Of a stretch of 22,222 bases of DNA, positions 3,751-11,673 are shown one piece after another. The DNA is from Ruminococcaceae bacterium UBA1691 (GTDB lineage Bacteria > Bacillota > Clostridia > Oscillospirales > Acutalibacteraceae), in NCBI GenBank assembly GCA_002320555.1, contig DCJV01000042.1:1-22222 (forward strand). Direction: 5' to 3'. A program made the translations under genes and the position numbers. The number at the start of each line of letters is the position of its first letter. Within the stretch, counting starts at the first letter, position 1. The notes below the pieces were generated by a model. It saw only the letters and a program-made list of their open reading frames with translations, had not been told where the DNA came from and did not search any database.

Positions 3751-4968
3751 TTATTGTGCCGCCGAAGCCTGCTGCGTCGTCTGCGCCTGTGTCGTCGTGG
3801 CGGGCGGAGCCGTCGTCTTTGGCTTTTCCTGCAATTCCTTCGGATAGGCCGGGTCAAAAATATCATATTTACGGAAATATTCCTTCGATTCTTCATCGCG
3901 CACAACCGTCGCCTTGTTGCGGTTCAAAAGCTCGATAAGCGGGTAAAGGTTCAGCCAGATCTGGTTGATCCCCTCTTTCTGCGATTCGTCAAAAATCAGT
4001 TGCAGGCCGATGTGCAGATGTGGCTGCGTCATGCCGTTCTTATCCTCCTTGGTCGAATAGCCTGTGGAGCCGAGATATCCGATCACCTGCCCAGCCTTGA
4101 CCTTGGAGCCAAGCTGAATGCCCGTCTGATAGGGGTGCCCCTTGCGCAGATGCGCGTAATAATAAGATCGCTTGCCGTCAAAGCTGCGGATGCCCAGCCG
4201 CCAGCCGCCGTATTGGTTCCAGCCGTACGCCTCCACGATGCCACCCTCCACAGCAACGATCGGTGTGCCGATCGCGCCCAGCAGATCGTTGCCAAGATGC
4301 CGCCTGCGGTAGCCGTAGGAGCGCGAATCGCCGAAATCATCGTAATGGCTGTAGCCAAAGCCCTCTGCAATCGGGCAATAGGCCTTCAGCCCATATTTTT
4401 TGACAATAATCTTCTGGCCCTCGTGCTCCTTGTCCGGGGCCTCCTTTTCATATTCGCCCACCATGCCGCCGAGCACGGCCGTATAGGCTCGCTTATAATA
4501 ATCGTAGTATTTGTTATCGGCCATCAGTTCATCGACAGTCTTGCCATCCGCCAACGCGTCCTTGAGCTTTTGTAATTGGCTCGACTTATAACCCTTCCAG
4601 TTTCCGCCGTTCTTGCATGCAAGCCATGCGAGCGAATCAATCCAGCTAACATGCGGCCCGTTTTCATGGGTCTTGATATCGAGCGCCAGCGTGTCGCTCA
4701 GAGCAGCGTAGGGCGCGTTGAACTCCACCCATTTAATGTAGGAGGGCTGCGTCGTATCCGTCTGCGAGGTGGACTCCTGCGAACCTGCAGGCGCAAGGCT
4801 GGATGGGGCGGCCGTCTCCGCCCCCTGCGCCGCCAAAGCCCGCCCCTCGCGCTCCTCCACGCCCTGCACCACGCCGAAAACGCTCAGAGCGCCGAGCGCA
4901 AGGAAAATGACAACGGACAGTGCGATATTCAACCGGCTCGTTTCCTTTGTCTGCAACGTGACTGCCAC
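3751..4968 (-). CDS. Membrane-anchored M23 family metallopeptidase
   Basis: 405 residues from a GTG start at 4968, preceded by a weak AGGCGG-like site; a TTG five codons in is an alternative. Residues 14-37 form one membrane segment, followed by a Ser/Thr/Gln-rich linker (about 45-75), so the enzyme is probably tethered outside the membrane. The LytM/M23 fold has the zinc ligands His224 and Asp228 (in RRHLGND) and His319 (in QPHLHIG). His273 (YAHL) and His317 are the catalytic pair by analogy with LytM. All five residues are present, so it should cut peptide bridges of peptidoglycan. The last ~25 residues are a Thr/Pro/Gln-rich disordered tail. No sporulation-specific partner lies nearby; a cell-wall remodelling role is inferred. 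Confidence 0.87.
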   Translation of the reverse strand: MAVTLQTKETSRLNIALSVVIFLALGALSVFGVVQGVEEREGRALAAQGAETAAPSSLAPAGSQESTSQTDTTQPSYIKWVEFNAPYAALSDTLALDIKTHENGPHVSWIDSLAWLACKNGGNWKGYKSSQLQKLKDALADGKTVDELMADNKYYDYYKRAYTAVLGGMVGEYEKEAPDKEHEGQKIIVKKYGLKAYCPIAEGFGYSHYDDFGDSRSYGYRRRHLGNDLLGAIGTPIVAVEGGIVEAYGWNQYGGWRLGIRSFDGKRSYYYAHLRKGHPYQTGIQLGSKVKAGQVIGYLGSTGYSTKEDKNGMTQPHLHIGLQLIFDESQKEGINQIWLNLYPLIELLNRNKATVVRDEESKEYFRKYDIFDPAYPKELQEKPKTTAPPATTTQAQTTQQASAAQ

Positions 4969-5095
4969 CGCCTATTCTCATCTCATAACCATTCTCTCTG
5001 GAAAAGGCAATCAAAATCGTGATTTCGATTTGCATTTTTCCGATTTTTATCCGCATTTTCATTATTATGAGAAAGGGTAGCAGAACATGCCTGCA

Positions 5096-5126
5096 AAGAA
5101 AAAGAGAGCTGCCGAAGCAGCCCTCT
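5096..5126 (-). terminator. Intrinsic terminator of putP
   Basis: Minus strand: AGAGGGCTGC (5126-5117), loop TTCG, GCAGCTCTCT (5112-5103), one mismatch in ten pairs, then TTTTTCTTT. The T-run overlaps the lower stem and continues to about 5096. It lies 22 bp past the putP stop. Confidence 0.88.
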
Positions 5127-5148
5127 AAAAAATCAGGATACCTTGGGG

Positions 5149-6678
5149 TCAATTCGCCGTTTCGGTGATCTCTTTCCGGGAGGCGACCGCATCATAATCC
5201 TCCAGCATCTCCTTGGAGGGAGCCTTCGTCAGCAGGCTGACCGCAATCATCAAAACCAGCCCGAGCGCAAAACCAGGTACCAACGAGTAAAGCCCTGTGC
5301 GCGCCGCCAGCGTTTCCCCGCCGAATTTGATATAATCCCATACGATAACCGTCAGGCCGCCCGCGATCATGCCGGAGGCAGCACCCGCAAAATTCGATCG
5401 TTTCCAAAACAGCGCCAGGATCACGACCGGGCCGAAGGTTGCGCCGAAGCCTGCCCACGCGTTGGAGACAAGGCCCATAACGCTGCTGTTGGGATCAAGC
5501 GCGATGATAAAGGCAATCGCGCTGACCACCAGCACCGTGATGCGGCTGACGCGCAGCATGCTCTTATCGCTCGCATTTTTGTGGATCACGCCCTGATAGA
5601 CGTCCTCAGAAATCGAGGAGGCGGTGACGAGCAGCTGGGAGTCCGCCGTGGACATGATCGCCGCGAGAATGCCGCAAAGCAGAAGGCCGCCGACAAAGGG
5701 GATCCCCAGTCGATTGGTAAATACCTCTCCGATCATCTCGATAAATACATTTTCGGGATTGCTGATGGGGCTATCCAGGAAAAACGCACGGCCAATTGCA
5801 CCCAGAAAGCAGGCGGCGGACAGGGAAATGACCACCCAGGCGATCGCCACTTTGCGGGATTTACGCACCTCGTCCTCGTTTTTGATCGCCATGAAGCGGA
5901 TCAGGATATGCGGCATGCCGAAATAGCCAAGGCCCCATGCAAGCTGGGAGAGAATGCTGATAAAGCCCATGGGCTTACCGTTATCATAGAGCGGGTTGAG
6001 GAAATTGACGCCGATCGAATCCAGCGCCGCCTTCGCCTCCCCCGGGCCGCCCAGCATAACGATTGCGATTACCGGCACCACCATCAGGGAGATGAGCATC
6101 ATAAAGCCCTGCACGAAGTCCGTCCAGCACACCGCAAGGAAGCCGCCGAAAAACGTGTAGATCAAAATGACAGCCACACCAATCACAAGAGCGAGCGTAT
6201 AATCGAGCCCAAATACGGAGGAGAAAAGCTTTGCGCCGGCAGAGAAGCCGGAGGCTGTATAGACCAAAAAGAAGATCATGATAAACAGGGAGGATGCAAC
6301 CCGCAACACCTTGGTCTGATCATGGAAACGGTTTTCAAAAAACTCTGGAAGCGTCAGAGAATTTCCTGCCTGGATCGTATACCGCCGCAGCCGGGAGGAG
6401 ACGAGAATCCAGTTCAGGATCGTGCCGATGGCAAGGCCCACCGCAATCCAGATCTGCCCTGTGCCAAATGCGTAAATCGCGCCGGGCAGGCCCATCAGGA
6501 GCCAGCCGCTCATATCCGAGGCCTGCGCGCTCAACGCGGCCACCCAGCCATTGAGCGAGCGTCCGCCCAGAAAATAGTCCTCGGAATTTTTCGTGCGTTT
6601 ATAATAAAACACGCCAATTCCCATCATTACCAGCAGATAGCAGCCGAAGGCCGCAAAAATCCATACCTTACTTGACAT
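5149..6678 (-). CDS. putP: Sodium/proline symporter PutP
   Basis: A 509-residue membrane protein of the sodium:solute symporter (SSS) family, full length for PutP, with about 13 hydrophobic segments. The stretch SAQASDMSGWLLMGLPGA (50-67) places Asp55 and Ser57 at the same numbers as the sodium/proline-site residues of E. coli PutP. STADSQLL (343-350) matches the second sodium-site motif (E. coli Ser340/Thr341). Proline uptake driven by sodium is therefore well supported. Its role here could be amino-acid nutrition, Stickland-type fermentation or osmoprotection. The start ATG at 6678 follows AGGAGG (6691-6686) by 7 nt. It has its own promoter and terminator and is monocistronic. The C-terminal tail is charged and cytoplasmic. 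Confidence 0.93.
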   Translation of the reverse strand: MSSKVWIFAAFGCYLLVMMGIGVFYYKRTKNSEDYFLGGRSLNGWVAALSAQASDMSGWLLMGLPGAIYAFGTGQIWIAVGLAIGTILNWILVSSRLRRYTIQAGNSLTLPEFFENRFHDQTKVLRVASSLFIMIFFLVYTASGFSAGAKLFSSVFGLDYTLALVIGVAVILIYTFFGGFLAVCWTDFVQGFMMLISLMVVPVIAIVMLGGPGEAKAALDSIGVNFLNPLYDNGKPMGFISILSQLAWGLGYFGMPHILIRFMAIKNEDEVRKSRKVAIAWVVISLSAACFLGAIGRAFFLDSPISNPENVFIEMIGEVFTNRLGIPFVGGLLLCGILAAIMSTADSQLLVTASSISEDVYQGVIHKNASDKSMLRVSRITVLVVSAIAFIIALDPNSSVMGLVSNAWAGFGATFGPVVILALFWKRSNFAGAASGMIAGGLTVIVWDYIKFGGETLAARTGLYSLVPGFALGLVLMIAVSLLTKAPSKEMLEDYDAVASRKEITETAN

Positions 6679-6738
6679 CCGGTTTCCTCCTCATGCTTTT
6701 CCTCATGCTCGTTCAATTAAAACGAAGAATAGGGAATT

Positions 6739-6767
6739 ATTATAGCATAAAACCCGTCGGATTGCCA
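6739..6767 (-). promoter_or_regulatory. Extended -10 promoter of putP
   Basis: Minus strand: TGC-TATAAT (TG at 6747-6746, -10 at 6744-6739) with a poor -35 TGGCAA (6767-6762) at 17 bp. The TGn extension compensates for the weak -35. The leader is about 55 nt. Confidence 0.6.
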
Positions 6768-6807
6768 CTGTTTTCCATAGATTTTACGTCATATGATGCA
6801 AGAAGGC

Positions 6808-6837
6808 AAAAAAGACGCAGCTTCTTCAAGCCGCGTC
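6808..6837 (-). terminator. Terminator of the MoxR-DUF58-transglutaminase operon
   Basis: Minus strand: GACGC (6837-6833), inner pairing GGCTT/AAGC around loop GAAG, GCGTC (6818-6814), then six T (6813-6808). It lies 25 bp after the transglutaminase stop. Confidence 0.9.
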
Positions 6838-6861
6838 CTTTCTGGATCTCCATATCTATAT

Positions 6862-9087
6862 TTAGAAAACTAAAATTCGGAATAAAAGCTTCTTCCAAGG
6901 TGGAAGCCCCGCGTAGGTGGATTTCTCTCCCTGCTCCGCCTCCTTCTGAAGGGCAGCAAGCTCTTCCCGCGTGAGCGTATGGCGGCTAAACTTCGCCTTG
7001 CGCGCAATCCGCTGCGCCTCCCCGCTGATCGAATATCCAAAGCGGGTAAGGCGGCAAAGATAGGCGTATACTGCCAGCGCCGCCCGGTTCCGGTTTTCCT
7101 GACAGAAGGCCAATTTCCGCCGCCTGGTCAACTCCAGCCGCACGGCAATCGGCGCCATCAGAAGCAGGCAGAGCAGCAGCGGGAGGAGCCAATGAGATGT
7201 TTTCAACCCCGTTTGCGTAACCGATCCATCCAAAGTCGGCGTTTGGGTAGGAAGCGCGGTGCCCTCGGGCGGCTCCTTGTCCACATCCGGATTCTCCCGC
7301 AGTGTTGCAGCCCCGCCGGGCGTCGCCTCTATCGGCGTCCATCCCACGCCGTCCACCCAGATTTCCACCCAGGCATGCGCCTGACGGTCTGGAATTTCAG
7401 CATTGCCGTCCTTCTTAAAATTACTGGTTTTCACGGTATAACCCTCAACATAGCGCGCCGGCACATCCAGCGCGCGCATTAAAGCGGCCGCTGCGCTCGC
7501 GAAGTGGATGCAGTAGCCCTGCGGCCGTTCCTCCAGGAAATATGTGACAAAATCTTTTCCTGCAGGCATGGTGCCCGGCTTTTCCGTATAGGTGCCCGCA
7601 CTGGCAACAGTCCCCGCCACCGCCTGTGCAACACGCAGCCAGTCCTCCGGCCCGTTTGCAGCCTGCAGGCCGGCAGCCTCTGCATAAGCGAGCAGCCTCT
7701 CCCGGACGCCGTTCGGCAGCTGTGTGTATACCTTTGTAATGTGCGCTTCATAAGTGCGCTCCCGCTGTTTGACCTGGCTGGAGATCTGCCGCTGCAGCGT
7801 TTTGCTCAACGGGCTATAAAAAGAAAGCTTGTAATGGGGAGATACGCTCCCGCTCTGCATTTCCGGCTTTAAATACGCATCCTGTACGAAATCTGAAGCA
7901 ATCTGCGGATTCGGATTGCCGCTGGATAAAATGTTCTCCACCTGTGCGAGTTGATAGGGAAGGTAGACATAGGAACGATTGGCGCTGACGGTTTCGACAT
8001 CGATGGAGGAAAGCTCCATCGTTTCGTCCCGGCCGCTCAGCCCTTTCCTTGAAACGGAGGCATATAAAAGCGGCTGGAAATCGGCCTCGACCGCACGATA
8101 ATCCGCCTCCGAAAGCATATCCCATGAGGTGCCTGTATAAACCGCGCCCGCCCAGCCGCGCAGATACAAATCCTGCGGCTGGGCCATAGACACCCGCAAT
8201 GCGGTCTGCCCGGTAAAAGAAAGCTCGCCCGCATTCGTCAGGTCCGTGCTTCCGGGCGATCCGGTCATCGGCACGCCGAGGCTGGAATGCGCGGGCGCGT
8301 CGTTCCGATTGGTGTCAAGCAGCTGCGAAACCGTCCGAATTACCGCATTGCGCGCCTGTACAACCGAGGCGGAGGGCTGATACGCATCCGGAGGACAAAA
8401 GAGTACAACGAGTATGGTCAGGAGGAAGGCAAACGGCGTGAGCAGGAGCCCCGCTTGTGCGGCCTGCTTTTCCCCTGCTTTACCCGCTCTGCCTGAGAGC
8501 AGCATGGCAGCCCAGAAGCCGATCAACAAAACCAGCGCAAACGCGGGCGGGACCAGCCCCACCACGGCTGCAATTGCCAGAAACGGCGCGGTCGCGAGGA
8601 GGGAGAAAAAGAAGCTGTGTGCCTTTACCACGGCCCAGGCAAGATACCCTGTCAGCGGAAACTGGACCACACGGAAAAACATGCGGCAGGCAGCAAGTTC
8701 CTCCTGCGCCTGCGGCGGGGTAAAATGGCCGAGCTTTGTAAACACGGAAGAGGCCTGGGTGGAAAACTGTTCCGCTACGAACACCGCACCCGCCACAACC
8801 TGGCGCATAACGAAAAAGGAAGCAATCCCCCACAGGATAAAAACGACCAGATATGCGATCCCCCGGTATTTCGGCAGGGCGAAAATCAACAGGAACAGCA
8901 ACGCCGTCGGCAGCGCCCAAAGCAGCGCTGTCTGCGACTCCGGCAGAGAAAATGTATTGAAAAAGCAGAGCAGCGTTCCATATAGTCCGGTCAGCAGCAA
9001 CACCGCTGCGCTGCAGAAGCGAAGCAGGGCCGTTGGCAACCACGCTTTGGCGCCCTGCACTGCCAAAGAGGAGTCAGTATTCTTCAT
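6862..9087 (-). CDS. Transglutaminase-like membrane protein (TgpA-type)
   Basis: 741 residues. The N-terminal third holds about six membrane segments (24-46, 55-71, 77-100, 143-155, 161-197, 212-231). A large extracytoplasmic part follows, with a transglutaminase/protease-like domain at about 480-600, and one more membrane helix at 632-650 ends in a charged cytoplasmic tail. The putative triad is Cys526 (QGYCIHFA), His571 (AHAWVEIW) and Glu587 (WTPIEATPG); many relatives have Asp at the last position. It is the third gene of a tight operon and overlaps the DUF58 gene by 4 bp (ATGA), implying coupled translation. The same trio (MoxR, DUF58, TgpA-like) recurs in many bacteria and is linked to envelope or protein-complex assembly; the substrate is unknown. 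The assignment is firm, the activity inferred. Confidence 0.9.
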   Translation of the reverse strand: MKNTDSSLAVQGAKAWLPTALLRFCSAAVLLLTGLYGTLLCFFNTFSLPESQTALLWALPTALLFLLIFALPKYRGIAYLVVFILWGIASFFVMRQVVAGAVFVAEQFSTQASSVFTKLGHFTPPQAQEELAACRMFFRVVQFPLTGYLAWAVVKAHSFFFSLLATAPFLAIAAVVGLVPPAFALVLLIGFWAAMLLSGRAGKAGEKQAAQAGLLLTPFAFLLTILVVLFCPPDAYQPSASVVQARNAVIRTVSQLLDTNRNDAPAHSSLGVPMTGSPGSTDLTNAGELSFTGQTALRVSMAQPQDLYLRGWAGAVYTGTSWDMLSEADYRAVEADFQPLLYASVSRKGLSGRDETMELSSIDVETVSANRSYVYLPYQLAQVENILSSGNPNPQIASDFVQDAYLKPEMQSGSVSPHYKLSFYSPLSKTLQRQISSQVKQRERTYEAHITKVYTQLPNGVRERLLAYAEAAGLQAANGPEDWLRVAQAVAGTVASAGTYTEKPGTMPAGKDFVTYFLEERPQGYCIHFASAAAALMRALDVPARYVEGYTVKTSNFKKDGNAEIPDRQAHAWVEIWVDGVGWTPIEATPGGAATLRENPDVDKEPPEGTALPTQTPTLDGSVTQTGLKTSHWLLPLLLCLLLMAPIAVRLELTRRRKLAFCQENRNRAALAVYAYLCRLTRFGYSISGEAQRIARKAKFSRHTLTREELAALQKEAEQGEKSTYAGLPPWKKLLFRILVF

Positions 9088-10100
9088 TCCATCCCCTCCT
9101 CTGCATCGCCGAAGACGGATATCCCGTCCGCATGGATCAGAAACAGCAGATCTGCCATTGGTGCATGGAACTGATCCCGGTAGTCCTCCACACGCGCCTC
9201 CTGCTCCTCTAGCGGGCCGGAGCAGGCCTCCTGCAGTGTTGCCCAGAATTCACTCTCATCTTCCACCTGGCGAGTACACAAATCCGCTTTCGATGCGTCA
9301 TACCATTGCAGGCTGTGCACACACCGGTTCTCCAGCAGTTCCGTTGAAAGGCCCGCAAGCCTTGCGAGCGTTTGATCGGCGCGCTCCGGCTCTCCGCTCA
9401 GGCAGAAGGCCAGCACGACGCTCGGCTGTGGAGATTGCTCCGCCTCCCGCACGATGAGCTTCTGCATCTTGGAGGAAAGCTTCCAGTGCACGTCCCGTAG
9501 TTGGTCCCCGTCGTGGAATTCCCGCACTGCGCTGCGTTCCTCCCCGCCCTTTCCGGCCGACAGGGCGATTCCCTCTGACGCGCCGCCCGGCACAAGGGAC
9601 GACGTTTTCCCCTGAAAGGGAATCGGCTGCGGCGATATCAGCACATCCACCGGCTGCGGCAAAGGTACGCGGAAAGAAAAAAGGCCCAGCAGATCGACAA
9701 GACGCGCGCTGGTCACCTGGCAGCGCACGGTGCCGCAATGCTCCCAGAGGCAGGGCAGCTCCGCCATCTTCCCGCCACGCGCCGGAAAGCAGCCCTTTTT
9801 GTCCGCTTCCTCGCCAGTGAGCAGATTCTTGCAATGCAGCCGCAGGCGGACGGCGTGAATCGGGAAACGGGAGGCAATCTCCACGCGCGCGGTCAAAATG
9901 CCGCCCTGACAGAGCGTGTCCGGCTCTGTTGTCAGCTTCATGCGCAGGGTCATCAGTCCGGGCAGGCTAAGCAGCACCTCAATCGGCACAAGCAAGATGA
10001 GCATCACCAGCAGCAGCCAGGAAAGATAGCGCGTATCGATCACATAATAGGAAAGCGCCATGGCCAGAAGCCAAAGATAAAGAATACGATAACGATTCAT
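9084..10100 (-). CDS. DUF58 domain protein, partner of MoxR
   Basis: 338 residues with two close membrane segments at the N-terminus (about 5-20 and 26-48), then a mostly soluble part. The DUF58 signature VREFHDGDQLRDVHWKLSS (192-210), followed by KLIVRE, is clear. This domain lies at the start of a von Willebrand A-like fold and usually binds a MoxR-type ATPase. The ATG at 10100 follows AGGTGA, which overlaps the moxR-like stop codon with a 4-bp gap, so translation of the two is coupled. The downstream gene overlaps it by 4 bp. Membrane anchoring and operon position suggest it links the cytoplasmic ATPase to the transglutaminase-like protein. A biochemical function for this family is not settled. 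Confidence 0.9.
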   Translation of the reverse strand: MNRYRILYLWLLAMALSYYVIDTRYLSWLLLVMLILLVPIEVLLSLPGLMTLRMKLTTEPDTLCQGGILTARVEIASRFPIHAVRLRLHCKNLLTGEEADKKGCFPARGGKMAELPCLWEHCGTVRCQVTSARLVDLLGLFSFRVPLPQPVDVLISPQPIPFQGKTSSLVPGGASEGIALSAGKGGEERSAVREFHDGDQLRDVHWKLSSKMQKLIVREAEQSPQPSVVLAFCLSGEPERADQTLARLAGLSTELLENRCVHSLQWYDASKADLCTRQVEDESEFWATLQEACSGPLEEQEARVEDYRDQFHAPMADLLFLIHADGISVFGDAEEGME

Positions 10101-10104
10101 CTTG

Positions 10105-11034
10105 TCACCTGATCTTCGGCGCAGGCGTTTTGCGTAGGATTTCGTCGAGCAGCTCGCGTGGCTGCACGCCCTGCGCCTTGGCCTGCGCAGTCAAAAGAAG
10201 CCGATGTGCCGTACAGTCCGGATAGATCGCCTTCACGTCCTCCGGCACCACATAGTCCCGCCCGTCCATCCATGCGCAGGCCTGTGCAAGCGCCATCGCC
10301 GCCACAGAGCAGCGGGGGCTCGCACCCTGTCGAATGGATTTATGCTCGCGCGTCGCGTGGGCAAGGCGCACAATATAATCATAGATATCCCCATGGACGA
10401 ACACGCGGGAAACCTCATCCCGCATAGCGCGAAGGGCCTGCGCATCTGTCACCTTCTGCACAGACTGTCCGCGGTTTTCGCCGTGCTTGCGGCGCAGCAT
10501 TTCCCGCTCGGCGGCAGGCTCAGGATAGCCGATGGAAAGGCGCACCATGAAGCGGTCCAGCTGTGAATCCGGCAGCAGCTGTGTCCCGGCCGACCCGGTG
10601 GGATTCTGGGTGGCGATCACGGTAAAGGGCTGCGGGATAAGATGCGTCACGCCGTCGACCGTCACGCTTCCTTCCTCCATCGCCTCCAGAAGCGCGGACT
10701 GGGTGCGGGAGGAAGCGCGGTTGATTTCGTCCGCAAGCAGCAGATTGCAGATCGCCGCGCCTGGCTGATATTCCATTGCACCCGTCTCGCGGTGATAGAG
10801 CGAAAAGCCGGTAATATCCGACGGCAGTACGTCTGGGGTAAACTGAATGCGTTTATACTGCAGATCCGTCGCGTTGGCAAAGGCCACGGCGAGCGTCGTC
10901 TTTCCCACGCCCGGAATGTCCTCAAGCAACACATGGCCGCCTGCGAGCATGGTCATGAGAATTTTGTGCGCCACGTCCTTTTTGCCGACGAACGCCTTTT
11001 TGACCTGCGTAAGGATTTCATCGCACTGATTCAT
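10105..11034 (-). CDS. MoxR-family AAA+ ATPase
   Basis: 309 residues, typical MoxR length. Walker A is GVGKTT (42-47) with Lys45, Walker B is LLLADE (98-103) with Asp102/Glu103, sensor 1 is Asn144 in ATQNP, and Arg161 (SQLDRF) is in the arginine-finger region. The C-terminal lid domain ends with the usual VVPEDVKAIYPDCTAHRL segment. MoxR proteins act as chaperone-like ATPases that load cofactors or assemble complexes, most often with VWA/DUF58 partners, one of which is the next gene. ATG 11034 follows AGGAGG (11047-11042) by 7 nt. It is the first gene of the operon, with a promoter about 160 bp upstream. Confidence 0.94.
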   Translation of the reverse strand: MNQCDEILTQVKKAFVGKKDVAHKILMTMLAGGHVLLEDIPGVGKTTLAVAFANATDLQYKRIQFTPDVLPSDITGFSLYHRETGAMEYQPGAAICNLLLADEINRASSRTQSALLEAMEEGSVTVDGVTHLIPQPFTVIATQNPTGSAGTQLLPDSQLDRFMVRLSIGYPEPAAEREMLRRKHGENRGQSVQKVTDAQALRAMRDEVSRVFVHGDIYDYIVRLAHATREHKSIRQGASPRCSVAAMALAQACAWMDGRDYVVPEDVKAIYPDCTAHRLLLTAQAKAQGVQPRELLDEILRKTPAPKIR

Positions 11035-11194
11035 GAGCTGTCCTCCTGAATGTATCTTCTTTCTGTCCGTTCTTTTTCGCTTTTCATCCCAGTGGGACGA
11101 ACGACCAGAGGATTTTCCCCGTGTAACGTAAGCAATTTGTAAGCGCTTTTTCCTCTCTTCTTTCGCCTCACACCTTCAAAATACTTTCCTCTAT

Positions 11195-11221
11195 ATTATA
11201 AGACCAAGGCAGGAAAGTCAA
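11195..11221 (-). promoter_or_regulatory. Promoter candidate of the MoxR operon
   Basis: Minus strand: TTGACT (11221-11216) and TATAAT (11200-11195) with 15-bp spacing, or the overlapping TAATAT two bases on with 17 bp. It gives a leader of about 150 nt before the moxR-like gene. Confidence 0.55.
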
Positions 11222-11360
11222 ATCAAAATAACCGCGTGAAAATGCAGAATCCACACGTTTCTCATCAGCAGCCGCATGGAGATTCTCAAATATTTTCTCC
11301 TTTTCCATAGCCCGCCGTATACTTTGCGTCTTTTTGGAGAATTATACACATCCCCTTGCA
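11222..11360. other. Non-coding spacer between divergent promoters
   Basis: The gap from 11035 to about 11395 has no convincing gene. Bases 11048-11194 are the leader of the MoxR operon, with a short inverted repeat TCCCA-G-TGGGA and two GTAAGC repeats. Bases 11222-11360 are AT-rich and show no feature I can name. Confidence 0.4.
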
Positions 11361-11389
11361 TTGAGAAACAAAAAATAGTAAACTATAGG
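11361..11389 (+). promoter_or_regulatory. Promoter candidate for the structured RNA
   Basis: TTGAGA (11361-11366), 17 bp, TATAGG (11384-11389): four of six matches in each hexamer with ideal spacing. The predicted start near 11396 lies just upstream of the closing helix of the RNA. Confidence 0.5.
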
Positions 11390-11395
11390 CATATC

Positions 11396-11649
11396 AACTA
11401 CCGGAAAACCGCTTTAAGGCCGCCTGAGATCAGATAGCAACGCCATTAAAGGGCAATTTTGGGTGCCTGAGGCGTTGGTCCCTCTCTGCAATCGCTGAGG
11501 TTGCACTCGGGGAAGCGCCTTGCAGCTACAGCAAAATTTTCTCTTCGATGGTACTTCGGAGGTTTGCCACACGGATGTTGGTGCTGTGGCAAAAATACGA
11601 AAGGCAAAACCATTTTTTCTGATCTCAGGCGGCCTACTAGCGGTTTTTT
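11396..11649 (+). ncRNA. Large structured non-coding RNA closed by a perfect 17-bp helix
   Basis: GGCCGCCTGAGATCAGA (11418-11434) pairs perfectly with TCTGATCTCAGGCGGCC (11618-11634). An outer ACCGCT/AGCGGT helix (11408-11413 with 11639-11644) lies beyond a 4-by-4 internal loop and runs into six T (11644-11649), a terminator-like end. Inside are CAACGCC/GGCGTTG (11438-11444 with 11471-11477), TGCAA/TTGCA (11487-11491 with 11501-11505), and either GCTACAGCA/TGCTGTGGC (11525-11533 with 11582-11590) or TTTGCCAC/GTGGCAAA (11563-11570 with 11586-11593). Its own promoter and T-tract argue for an independent RNA of about 254 nt, not just the leader of the alcohol dehydrogenase gene 24 bp downstream. 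No reading frame explains it. I do not recognise the class; the raiA RNA of Clostridia (about 200 nt) and 6S RNA are candidates, neither confirmed. Confidence 0.7.
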
Positions 11650-11673
11650 GAAGAAGGAAGGAAATGAATCTCT

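Noticed and set aside
5143..6675. Plus-strand open frame of 510 codons
   Set aside because: It is the exact antisense shadow of putP, rich in His/Arg/Asp/Gln and without any domain.
11396..11649. T-box or metabolite riboswitch for the alcohol dehydrogenase
   Set aside because: No T-box sequence (AGGGTGG-type) or other riboswitch core that I know is visible; the closing helix spans the whole RNA, unlike a simple leader switch.
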